A stretch of 7,127 bases of DNA from an uncultured Opitutales bacterium (GCA_900548275.1 URJY01000047.1:1-7127), one strand, 5' to 3'. Numbered from the stretch's first letter, positions 1 through 7,070 are shown. Numbers and translations are program-made. Notes: generated by a model from the letters alone, not told the origin.

Positions 1-8
1 AGACAATA

Positions 9-36
9 GGGTTTGCCCGCAAAGCGGTGCAAACCC
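9..36. terminator. 12-bp stem-loop, possible terminator
   Basis: GGGTTTGC+CCGC (9-20) pairs with GCGG+GCAAACCC (24-27 and 29-36) around an AAA loop, with one bulged T at 28. The stem is long and GC-rich. The base run that follows is only loosely T-rich on either strand (AATTATTCATTTTTC on plus, TATTGTCT on minus), so it is not a textbook rho-independent terminator. It lies about 140 bases past the stop of the exported-protein gene and could end that transcript or one from a gene left of the window. It could also be a dispersed repeat element. The structure is seen directly; the role is inferred. Confidence 0.4.
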
Positions 37-37
37 C

Positions 38-76
38 AATTATTCATTTTTCATTCTTAATTATTCATTCTTAATT
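38..76. repeat. AT-rich heptamer-based short tandem repeat
   Basis: The 13-mer TTCATTCTTAATT occurs at 50-62 and again at 64-76, a 14-base period. AATTATTCATT occurs at 38-48 and 59-69, a 21-base period. Both periods are multiples of seven, so the tract reads as alternating degenerate heptamers of the TAATTAT and TCATTCT kind. It lies between the 9-36 stem-loop and the 108-176 hairpin repeats, in a stretch without a convincing gene. Heptamer intergenic repeats of this sort are known in several bacterial groups and usually vary in copy number. No function can be assigned. Confidence 0.6.
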
Positions 77-107
77 CAACAGCTCCTATCGTCGCGATTC
101 TTGTTGT

Positions 108-176
108 TCTTTCGGCGTCTATCATAAACGCCGAAATTCATTCTTTTGGCGTTATAAAATGTACGCCGAAATTCAT
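108..176 (-). repeat. Two-copy ~35-bp tandem repeat, each copy a small hairpin
   Basis: Read on the minus strand, copy A (176 to 142, 35 bases) and copy B (141 to 108, 34 bases) both begin ATGAATTTCGGCGT. Both then have a 9-10 base variable middle, then ACGCC, then a purine-rich tail (AAAAGA or GAAAGA). In each copy GGCGT pairs with ACGCC; in copy B the flanking bases extend this to CGGCGT/ACGCCG on the plus strand. The variable part is the loop, so the stem is kept while the loop drifts. Copy A starts on the last base of the stop codon of the exported-protein gene. There is no U-run after either hairpin, so a role as terminator is doubtful; a 3'-end mRNA-stabilising element is possible. Confidence 0.6.
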
Positions 177-2077
177 CACCCAACCTCCACGCAGATTTCG
201 AGTTTGTTCGATTCTGCGTAAAACGGTATCGCCTCGAAGCCCGAGACGTGGTTGAACGCCCTGCCTTTCGGGGTTACGGCGATTTTCAGCGGCCTGTCCG
301 CCGACACTCTCACGGTGTGTCCGTTGCGGCTGATTTCCGCAACAGTTGGCGAAAGCATTTTGTATGAGTCGTCCGACGAACACACAATCGGCACGCAGAT
401 TCGCGGCGACTTTGCCGAAGTGTCGCAGGCAAACGACATCCGCACGCCGTCCTCCGCGAAAGCGTAGTTCATTCGGCACTTTACCGCGCCCGATTTCGGC
501 GCGTTTTGGTTGATGTCGGCAAGTTCGGATTCGCCCGAAATTTCGACCGTCCCGCCCGACTTGCGCGAATCGATTTTGCATTTAAGGCACTTGTCCGACG
601 AATAGTTTACGCCGTCTTCGACAACCTCGATGCGCGGGGTCAGCGTCATATAGCTTGCGTCGGTCTCGGGCTGCATATTGTCGATTTCGAAGAGCGCGTA
701 TTCGGTCATACTAGAGCTTGTTATCGCGCCGACTGCGCCGTGCCAGAGCAGCGAAAGCGATGCGCCGCTCGGGTGTCCCTGCGGTTTTTTCGGGTAGTAA
801 ACGCTGTCGTAGGCGGTGACGGTTGCGCGCCAGTCGCCGACGGACACAAGCGACGTGTCGAGGTCGGCAAAGTGTTTGAGTCCGCGGCGTTCCTCGCACG
901 GCAGTTTTACGCCGTCGATTGCGGGATGCGTGCGGCGCGGGCGCGTGAGTATGTCGGTCAGAACCTTCATCTGCACGAACGAATGGTGTATGCACGGAGG
1001 AACTCCGTGCGATGCGTAGTGCAGCCCGCCCGCGAGCAGATTTTGCGTCGTGCATTTTTCGAGCAAATCGAGGTTTGCGACCGCCGCCTTGAAGAAGCGC
1101 GGATCTTTGTCGGAAAGGCTCTCGAGCACCGAGACGCAGCCGTCGGAAGTTCTGCTCCCCCAGTACGACCACTTGAAGCTGCGCGTGCCGAAGCTGTTGT
1201 CCATTCCGCCATCGGGCAGCATGAATTCGAGGTGCGCCGCCGCGATTTTTGCGGCGTAGTCGCGAAGTTCCGCGTCGCCCGCCAGAAGCGCGTACGCCTC
1301 TATCGACGGAAGAGTTTCGGCGATGTTGTAGCCGATGTCGATTCCGTACAAGCCCTTTGCGCTTTTGCGGTCGAGCGGATGGATTTCGCCGAATACGAGG
1401 TTGTCGTTGGGCGAAACGAGTCGGCGGAACGCCTGCGCGTAGTACTCGGCGCGTTGGGTATAACGGCGGCAGTCGAGCGCGTACCCCAAGACGGCGAGCG
1501 AGTACGCCGCGCCGATTACGTAGTTTGCGTTGGGCTTGCCGAGCCATCGGTAGTTGTAGATAAATTCGGCGGCGACGGCAAGGCGGTCGTGCATTTTCCG
1601 AAGGTGCTTAGGCTCGACTATGTCGCCGAATTTCGAAATCGATTCTGCGAGCGCGACTGCGCGGAATGCGGTTGTGCCGCGCCAAGAGTTTCTGAAGTCG
1701 TTGCGCCACGCTCCGTCGGGCAGGGTCATATGTCTTTCCTGCCAGTCGAAGACTCCCTTGGCGGCGGCAATGTAGCGTTCGTCGCCCGTCATTTTTGCGA
1801 GGTAAAGGAACGGATATTCGGCGTCGCCCACGCGCCCGTGGAGGATGTCGCAGGCGGGGCATTTTATCGCGCCGGCGTGCGCGCCGCTTTTTATCTGCAA
1901 GTCTGCGAGCGCGCCGCCCCAACGTTTCAGCAGGGCTTGGCAGCGCGCGTAAAATTCCGCGTCGGAAGCCGATTCCGCCGAAGCCGTGCCGCCTCCCGAA
2001 GAGCAGCCGAAGTTCGAGACCGCAAACGCGCCCGCGGTCGCCGACAGCGCGTTTTTCAAAAAATTCCTTCTATCCAT
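176..2077 (-). CDS. Tat-exported protein, putative (alpha/alpha)-barrel plus beta-sandwich enzyme
   Basis: A 633-residue protein of unassigned function. The N-terminus has a twin-arginine motif (DRRNFLK, residues 2-8), a hydrophobic stretch to about 22, and Cys25 in SNFGC, a weak lipobox followed by a Gly/Ser/Ala-rich linker. It is therefore probably exported folded, and perhaps lipid-anchored. Residues about 40-380 look helical and rich in aromatics, Ala and Leu, as in (alpha/alpha) toroid carbohydrate enzymes. Residues about 400-633 look like beta strands, as in the C-terminal sandwich of polysaccharide lyases. Notable motifs are CPACDILHGR (73-82), a DG-W-ND segment (121-127), FKWSYWGSRTSDGC (301-314) and HHSF (364-367). 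The start is the ATG whose product begins at the Tat motif; no Shine-Dalgarno is visible. Only 36 bases separate it from ppk1, so co-transcription is likely. The fold and any lyase or hydrolase role are inferred from overall pattern; I cannot name a family or a catalytic residue. Confidence 0.85.
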   Translation of the reverse strand: MDRRNFLKNALSATAGAFAVSNFGCSSGGGTASAESASDAEFYARCQALLKRWGGALADLQIKSGAHAGAIKCPACDILHGRVGDAEYPFLYLAKMTGDERYIAAAKGVFDWQERHMTLPDGAWRNDFRNSWRGTTAFRAVALAESISKFGDIVEPKHLRKMHDRLAVAAEFIYNYRWLGKPNANYVIGAAYSLAVLGYALDCRRYTQRAEYYAQAFRRLVSPNDNLVFGEIHPLDRKSAKGLYGIDIGYNIAETLPSIEAYALLAGDAELRDYAAKIAAAHLEFMLPDGGMDNSFGTRSFKWSYWGSRTSDGCVSVLESLSDKDPRFFKAAVANLDLLEKCTTQNLLAGGLHYASHGVPPCIHHSFVQMKVLTDILTRPRRTHPAIDGVKLPCEERRGLKHFADLDTSLVSVGDWRATVTAYDSVYYPKKPQGHPSGASLSLLWHGAVGAITSSSMTEYALFEIDNMQPETDASYMTLTPRIEVVEDGVNYSSDKCLKCKIDSRKSGGTVEISGESELADINQNAPKSGAVKCRMNYAFAEDGVRMSFACDTSAKSPRICVPIVCSSDDSYKMLSPTVAEISRNGHTVRVSADRPLKIAVTPKGRAFNHVSGFEAIPFYAESNKLEICVEVG

Positions 2078-2113
2078 TCGTGTTGTGTTTTGATATTTCG
2101 AATTACTGCAATA

Positions 2114-4180
2114 CTATTCCTTAGACATAAAATACCGCTGACACGAGAATTGCTCCGATTTTTTCATATCTTCGGTCTTGTAATATGCGCCGTTGGGATG
2201 GAGAATGTTCGAGAATTGGTTGTCGCGCAGCATTGCGGGAAGTATGTCGCCGACAATGCGCTCCTTGATGTCGGGGTCTTCAATCGGGAAAAGGCACTCG
2301 ATTCGCTTGAACATATTGCGCGTCATAATATCGCCGCTGCCCGCGTAGACGACGGAGTCGCCGCCGTTTTCGAAATAGTATATGCGGCTGTGTTCGAGGT
2401 ACACGCCCACAATGCTTTTTACGGTTATGTTTTCGCTCAAGCCCTTCACCCCCGGAACGAGCGCGCAGATGCCGCGGACAATCATATCGATTTTCACGCC
2501 CGCCTGCGAAGCCTCGTATAGCGCGTCAATCGACGACTGCTCCACGACCGAGTTCACCTTGATTATAATCCGCGCCTTTTTGCCCGCGCGCGCGTTTTCC
2601 GTTTCGCGTTTTACAAGCTCGAGGAATTTCGAATGGAAGCAGAACGGGGCGACCATCAGCTTTTCGAACTTCGGCTCGGAGACCTTGCCCGTAAGAGTGT
2701 TGAAGAGGTTTGCGACCTCCTCGGACAAGTCTTCGCGCGCGCTGAAAAACGAAAGGTCGGTGTAGATTTTCGCGGTTTTGGAATTGTAGTTGCCCGTGCC
2801 CAAGTGGATGTATCGGCGCAACGCCCCGCCCGATTCCCTGCGGGCGATAAGACAGGTTTTGCAGTGCGTTTTGAAGCCGACGATTCCGTACACGACGTGC
2901 ACGCCGCGCTCCTCGAGTTCCCGCGCCCACTGGATGTTGTTTTCCTCGTCGAAGCGCGCCTTGAGTTCCACGAGCACCGTTACCTGTTTGCCGTTTGTAG
3001 CCGCCTCCTTCAACGCCTTTACAATCGGCGAGCCCTGACTTGTGCGGTAGAGCGTAAGTTTTATCGCCAGAACGTCGGGGTCTTTCGCAGCCCGCGAGAT
3101 GAACTCTTCGACGGGCGAAAAACTCTCGTAAGGGTGGTGCAGAAGGATGTCTTTTTTGGTGATTGCCGCAAAGTAGTCATCGCAGTTCCTGAACACGTCG
3201 GGGACGGACGGGCGGTACGGCGGAAATTTGAGGTCGGGGCGGTCTATCATATCGTACGCCACCGCAAGACGCGCCAGATTCAGCGGACTCGCGGGAATGC
3301 GGTAGATGAAGCTTTCGTCGATGTCGAGCGCGTCGACGAGCGTCTTCAGCGCGGAATCCGAAACGCAGTCTTCGATTTCGAGCCTTACCGCCGCGCCCTT
3401 GCGCCTGTTGTGAAGCTCGTTTTCGATTGTCTGCAAAAGGTTTTCGGTTTCCTCCTCGTCGATGTACAAATCGGAGTTGCGGGTGATTCTGAAAATCGCG
3501 GAATTGCGCACTTTGTACCCCGGAAACAGGCGTTCGGCGTAGTATTTTATGGTGTCGCTAAGATAGACCAGATGCGTTTCGTCGGGGTTCCTGCTCTCCA
3601 TTCTGATTACGCGCGAGAGAATCGGCGGAACGGGAATGATTGCGATGTCCGACGGCGCGCGCTTTATTTTTGTGTCGGCTATCGAAAGCAGCACATACAA
3701 GCCCTTGTTGCGCAGGTGCGGAAACGGGTGCGCGGGGTCGACGGCGAGCGGCGTGAGCGCGGGGTACACGTCGTCCTCGAAATATTTTTTGAGCCATTCC
3801 TTTTCGGCGGCGGTGCACTCGCGCGGGGTTTTGAAGAATATCCTGTTTTTGCGGAGCGCGGGAATGAGGTTGTCGGTCCAGCAGGCGTATTCGTCGGCGG
3901 TCATTGCGGCGGTGATTACGCTTATGCGGCGCAGCTGCTCGCGCGGGCCCAGCCCGTCGAAGCCGACGTCGAGCACGCCCGATTCGAGCTGCTGCTCCAA
4001 GCCCGCAACGCGTATTTCGAAAAACTCGTCGAGGTTGCTGCTGACAATCGACAGGAAACGCATTTGTTCGAGCACGGGGAAAGTCGGCTCGGTGCAGAGG
4101 TTGAGCACGCGGCGGTTGAACGCCAGCCAACTGAGCTCGCGGTTGAAATATCGTGGGGTTGCTTCTGATTTGTGCGGCAT
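2114..4180 (-). CDS. ppk1: Polyphosphate kinase (PPK1)
   Basis: This enzyme reversibly transfers the gamma-phosphate of ATP to a growing inorganic polyphosphate chain, giving phosphate storage and supporting stress responses; it usually acts as an oligomer at or near the membrane. It has 688 residues, the usual PPK1 length, with the four regions in order: N-terminal helical (about 8-115), head (125-305), and two phospholipase-D-like catalytic domains (about 334-498 and 506-675). By comparison with the remembered E. coli enzyme, the key residues are present: Asn49 in SSNLDEFFEIRVAG (nucleotide), Arg379 and Arg409 (Mg), phospho-acceptor His439 in FKTHCK, His459 in YIHLGTGN, Tyr473, Arg569 and His597 (YLEH). 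The position after His439 is Cys where E. coli has Ala. The ATG start is right for the family, whose N-terminus precedes RYFNRELSWLAFN; no Shine-Dalgarno is seen. No ppx or pho gene lies in the window. Confidence 0.97.
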   Translation of the reverse strand: MPHKSEATPRYFNRELSWLAFNRRVLNLCTEPTFPVLEQMRFLSIVSSNLDEFFEIRVAGLEQQLESGVLDVGFDGLGPREQLRRISVITAAMTADEYACWTDNLIPALRKNRIFFKTPRECTAAEKEWLKKYFEDDVYPALTPLAVDPAHPFPHLRNKGLYVLLSIADTKIKRAPSDIAIIPVPPILSRVIRMESRNPDETHLVYLSDTIKYYAERLFPGYKVRNSAIFRITRNSDLYIDEEETENLLQTIENELHNRRKGAAVRLEIEDCVSDSALKTLVDALDIDESFIYRIPASPLNLARLAVAYDMIDRPDLKFPPYRPSVPDVFRNCDDYFAAITKKDILLHHPYESFSPVEEFISRAAKDPDVLAIKLTLYRTSQGSPIVKALKEAATNGKQVTVLVELKARFDEENNIQWARELEERGVHVVYGIVGFKTHCKTCLIARRESGGALRRYIHLGTGNYNSKTAKIYTDLSFFSAREDLSEEVANLFNTLTGKVSEPKFEKLMVAPFCFHSKFLELVKRETENARAGKKARIIIKVNSVVEQSSIDALYEASQAGVKIDMIVRGICALVPGVKGLSENITVKSIVGVYLEHSRIYYFENGGDSVVYAGSGDIMTRNMFKRIECLFPIEDPDIKERIVGDILPAMLRDNQFSNILHPNGAYYKTEDMKKSEQFSCQRYFMSKE

Positions 4181-4188
4181 AATAATTT

Positions 4189-4225
4189 ATTCTATCGGTA
4201 CGAAGCCTAAAAGCGTTTACCGATA
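4189..4225 (-). promoter_or_regulatory. Inverted repeat beside a possible -10 box upstream of ppk1
   Basis: On the minus strand TATCGGTA (4225-4218) and TACCGATA (4200-4193) form a perfect 8-bp inverted repeat with a 17-base gap. The second arm runs into TAGAAT (4194-4189), which matches TATAAT at five of six positions and lies 8 bases before the ppk1 ATG. No good -35 hexamer is found at 16-18 bases from it. The layout suits a repressor or activator site at a ppk1 promoter, or a leader hairpin. It does not resemble a Pho box. The repeat is seen directly; the regulatory role is inferred. Confidence 0.35.
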
Positions 4226-4266
4226 TTTCAAGCAGAAAGGCGAAGCGTCTCCCGACGGCGCGGGCG

Positions 4267-4298
4267 CAAAGAAAGCCCGCGGATTTTTTCCGCAGGCT
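4267..4298 (-). terminator. Probable intrinsic terminator after valS
   Basis: In the minus-strand transcript AGCCTGCGGA (4298-4289) pairs with TCCGCGGGCT (4283-4274) over ten positions, with one G-U wobble and a five-A loop. It is followed by TTTCTTTG (about 4274-4267). It begins 27 bases past the valS stop. The wobble would be a C-A mismatch if the plus strand were transcribed, which supports the minus direction. The U-run is broken by a C, so termination may be partial and some transcripts may continue into ppk1. Confidence 0.6.
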
Positions 4299-4325
4299 CT
4301 TTCGAAAATCGGGATGTATCCGAAG

Positions 4326-7031
4326 CTACGCCTTGTATGCCTTGAGGAGTTTTTCGATTTCCGCCATTTTCACGCGGCAGTCTTCGAGCTGTTTCTTCGC
4401 GCCTTCGATGACCTTTGCGGGGGCTTTCGAAGTGAACGCCTCGTTCGAAAGGCGCGCGACCGTGGCGTTTTCGAAGCCCTTGAGTTTTGCAAGCTCCTTT
4501 TCCAGACGCTTTACTTCCGCCGCCATATCGACTTCGCCCGTCATATCCAAGTATACCGTGCCGAGAGCCGAAAGCGTTGCGGGAGAGTCGCACTCAGCCG
4601 AAAGTACCGATATTTCCGCCGCGCCGACAAGCTTCTTGAGTTTTTCGACGTTCTTTGCGAAGACATCCGCGCACTGCGTGTCGGCGGGCAGCAGCGACAT
4701 TTTCGAGTCGCGCTTTGTGCCCACTTTGCATTGCGCTTTCAGCGCGCGCGATTTTGCGACAAAGTCCTTGAGCTTTTCGGTGTCCGCCGCCGCGTTTTCG
4801 TCAATCGACAGCCCGCAGTTGTCGATTTCGTCGACGAATGCGGGCGAGACGTTTTGGATGAACGAAGTTGCGTCGCCGTAGCCCATCGAGTGCCAAAGTT
4901 CCTCGGTGATGAACGGCATAAACGGATGGAGCATAAGCAGCGTCTGGCGCAGGCAGAGGTCTTGGACCGCCAGAACCGTGGACTTTGCCGATTCGTCTGC
5001 GAGGCGCGACTTCGACACTTCGAGATACCATCCGCAGAAATCGTTCCAGAAAAATGCGTAGAGGTTTTGCGTAATGGAGTTGAACTGGTACGCGTCGTAA
5101 TCCTTTTCGACGGCGTCGTAGCACTTCGCCAAGTTGGCGAGAATGGAGTGGTCGTCGGAGTCGAGCTTCGAAACGTCGATACGGTCGACAATCGCCTTGA
5201 GGGACGAGTTGTCGCCCATTTCGCCCGACATTTGGCGGAAGCGGCAGGCGTTCCAAAGTTTGTTGCAGAAGTTTCTGCCAAGCTCCACGCGCTCTTCGCT
5301 GAACAGGATGTCCTGCCCCTGCGGCGCGCAGTTCATAACGCCGAAGCGCAGACCGTCCGCGCCGTAGCGGGCGATGATGTCGAGCGGGTCGGGCGAGTTG
5401 CCGAGGCTCTTCGACATTTTGCGCCCCTGCATATCGCGGATGATGCCCGTAAAATATACGTTTCTAAAGGGAATGCGTTCGCTCGGCGTGCCGTCGAGAA
5501 ATTCGAGACCCGCCATAATCATTCTGGCGACCCAGAAGAAGATGATGTCGGGACCCGTCACCAAGACGGAGGTCGGGTAGAAGTAGTCCATCCCCTCCTC
5601 TTTCATTTTTTCGGGATTCGGCCAGCCCATCGTGCCGAACGGCCAAATCCACGAGCTTGCCCAAGTGTCGAGCGAGTCGGGGTCTTGCACCCAATTTTCG
5701 GGGTCGGCGGGAGCGTCTACGCCCACATAGACCTCTTCGGGGTTGTGGATGTCGGGGTTTTCAACGCCTTTGCGATACCACACGGGAATGCGGTGTCCCC
5801 ACCAAATCTGACGGCTTATGCACCAGTCGCGGATGTTGTCGAGCCAGTGTTCGTAGGTCTTTTCCCAGCGTTTCGGCCAGAACTTGATTGCGCCCGATTC
5901 CACCGCCGCCTTTGCTTCGGCGACTTTCGGATAGCGCATAAACCACTGGTCGGAAAGGCGCGGCTCAATCGGCACGCCGCCGCGTTCCGAAAAGCCGACG
6001 TTGTTGTCGTAGTCTTCAATCGCCACGAGCTGCCCGAGTTCGTCGAGCTTTTTCACCGCCTTTTCGCGTGCGGCGAAGCGGTCGAGCCCGCAGAAATCCT
6101 CGCCCGCGAGCGCGTTCATCGTCGCGTCGGGGTTCATAACGTCGATAATCGGCAGGTTGTGGCGTTGACCGATTTCGAAGTCGGCGACGTCGTGCGCGGG
6201 GGTTACCTTGAGCACGCCCGTACCGAATTTCATATCGACGTATTCGTCGCCGATAATCGGAATGGGGGCTTTGGGGAACGGCCTCCAGACGTGCATTCCC
6301 ACGTATTTCTTATAGCGTTCGTCGTTGGGGTTTACAGCCACGGCGGAGTCGCCCATAATCGTTTCGGGGCGTGTTGTGGAAATTTCGAGGAACACCCCCG
6401 GCTCTTCGACAAGCTCGTATTTCATTTTGAAGAGCTTGCTCTTTTGGGGCTTCATTATGACCTCTTCGTCGGAAAGGGCGGTGAGGTTTACGGGGCACCA
6501 GTTAACCATTCGCTTGCCGCGGTAAATGTAGCCCTGTTTGAAAAGTTTTACGAAGGCGGTCAGGACGCCGCGCGAGTAGTCGTCGTCGAGCGTGTGGACG
6601 AGCCGCGACCAGTCGCACGATGCACCGAGCTTCTTGAGCTGCTCTATGATTATGCCGCCGTGTTTGTCGCGCCACTGTTTTGCGACTTCTATGAATTTGT
6701 CGCGTCCGAGTTCGCGCGCGCAGGTTTTCTTTTCCTTGCGCAGGTACGATTCGACCTTTGTCTGGGTCGCCACGCCCGCGTGGTCCGTCCCCGGAATCCA
6801 GATTGCCGACTTGCCCGTCTGGCGTGCGCGGCGTATGAGGATATCTTGGATTGTGTTGTTGAGCACGTGCCCCATTGTCAGCACGCCCGTTACGTTCGGC
6901 GGCGGAATGACGATTGAGTACGCCTCCTTGTTCGGGTCCACCTTTCCCTTGAAGCAGCCCGATTCGACCCAAGTTTTATACCATTTATCCTCCACTTCCG
7001 AAGGATTGTATGCTTTTGAAATATCGCTCAT
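4326..7031 (-). CDS. valS: Valyl-tRNA synthetase
   Basis: This cytoplasmic class I aminoacyl-tRNA synthetase charges tRNA-Val with valine and edits mischarged threonine. It has 901 residues, a normal length. In order: the first signature at 52-55 (TMGH within PNVTGVLTMGHVLNN), then TDHAGVATQ; the CP1 editing domain, about 205-345 (STTRPETIMGDSAVAVNP, then GTGVLKVTPAHD); RGGVPIEPRLSDQWF (about 350-364); WWGHRIPVWY (410-419); the KMSKSLGN loop (538-545); an anticodon-binding helical domain, about 582-732 (LHPFMPFITEELWH at 701-714); and a C-terminal coiled-coil tRNA-binding arm, about 835-901. The ATG at 7029-7031 is preferred because MSDISKAYNPSEVEDKWY is the usual N-terminus. A TTG start 13 codons upstream would lie inside the promoter. 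The first His of the HIGH-type motif is Thr (codon ACA). No T-box leader is visible in the 96 upstream bases. Confidence 0.97.
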   Translation of the reverse strand: MSDISKAYNPSEVEDKWYKTWVESGCFKGKVDPNKEAYSIVIPPPNVTGVLTMGHVLNNTIQDILIRRARQTGKSAIWIPGTDHAGVATQTKVESYLRKEKKTCARELGRDKFIEVAKQWRDKHGGIIIEQLKKLGASCDWSRLVHTLDDDYSRGVLTAFVKLFKQGYIYRGKRMVNWCPVNLTALSDEEVIMKPQKSKLFKMKYELVEEPGVFLEISTTRPETIMGDSAVAVNPNDERYKKYVGMHVWRPFPKAPIPIIGDEYVDMKFGTGVLKVTPAHDVADFEIGQRHNLPIIDVMNPDATMNALAGEDFCGLDRFAAREKAVKKLDELGQLVAIEDYDNNVGFSERGGVPIEPRLSDQWFMRYPKVAEAKAAVESGAIKFWPKRWEKTYEHWLDNIRDWCISRQIWWGHRIPVWYRKGVENPDIHNPEEVYVGVDAPADPENWVQDPDSLDTWASSWIWPFGTMGWPNPEKMKEEGMDYFYPTSVLVTGPDIIFFWVARMIMAGLEFLDGTPSERIPFRNVYFTGIIRDMQGRKMSKSLGNSPDPLDIIARYGADGLRFGVMNCAPQGQDILFSEERVELGRNFCNKLWNACRFRQMSGEMGDNSSLKAIVDRIDVSKLDSDDHSILANLAKCYDAVEKDYDAYQFNSITQNLYAFFWNDFCGWYLEVSKSRLADESAKSTVLAVQDLCLRQTLLMLHPFMPFITEELWHSMGYGDATSFIQNVSPAFVDEIDNCGLSIDENAAADTEKLKDFVAKSRALKAQCKVGTKRDSKMSLLPADTQCADVFAKNVEKLKKLVGAAEISVLSAECDSPATLSALGTVYLDMTGEVDMAAEVKRLEKELAKLKGFENATVARLSNEAFTSKAPAKVIEGAKKQLEDCRVKMAEIEKLLKAYKA

Positions 7032-7041
7032 AAAATCGTAA

Positions 7042-7070
7042 ATAATCCGATAAGCCCTCCAAACTGTCAA
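7042..7070 (-). promoter_or_regulatory. Sigma70-like promoter of valS
   Basis: On the minus strand TTGACA (7070-7065) is a perfect -35 hexamer, followed after exactly 17 bases by GATTAT (7047-7042), which matches the -10 consensus at four of six positions. Transcription would start near 7036-7034, only about 3-6 bases before the ATG at 7031. A purine-rich GGAGGG (7060-7055) lies in the spacer, too far (24 bases) from the ATG to act as its ribosome site. The spacing and -35 match are strong; the activity is inferred. Confidence 0.5.

Noticed and set aside
38..176. A CRISPR array
   Set aside because: The repeats are short, at most two copies, without unique spacers of constant length, and no cas gene is present.
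138..581. A 147-codon minus-strand frame overlapping the end of the exported-protein gene
   Set aside because: It is an out-of-frame, Arg-rich shadow. Only its last 12 codons, behind the gene stop, were kept as a separate low-confidence observation.
506..2521. A 671-codon open frame on the plus strand, opposite the exported-protein gene and the end of ppk1
   Set aside because: Same reasoning: shadow composition, no domain, and it crosses the boundary between two well-supported minus-strand genes.
2633..4168. A 511-codon plus-strand frame inside ppk1
   Set aside because: It lies wholly opposite conserved ppk1 catalytic sequence and has no protein-family features.
3636..6917. A 1093-codon open frame on the plus strand, opposite ppk1 and valS
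   Set aside because: It runs antisense to two clearly conserved genes and through their terminator region, has Arg/Val/Phe/His-heavy shadow composition and shows no recognisable domain. Strong third-position G/C bias removes stop codons from the opposite strand.
7032..7070. An upstream TTG start of valS adding 13 residues
   Set aside because: It would put the start codon within the -35 box, with no ribosome site before it, and the added residues do not match the family N-terminus.
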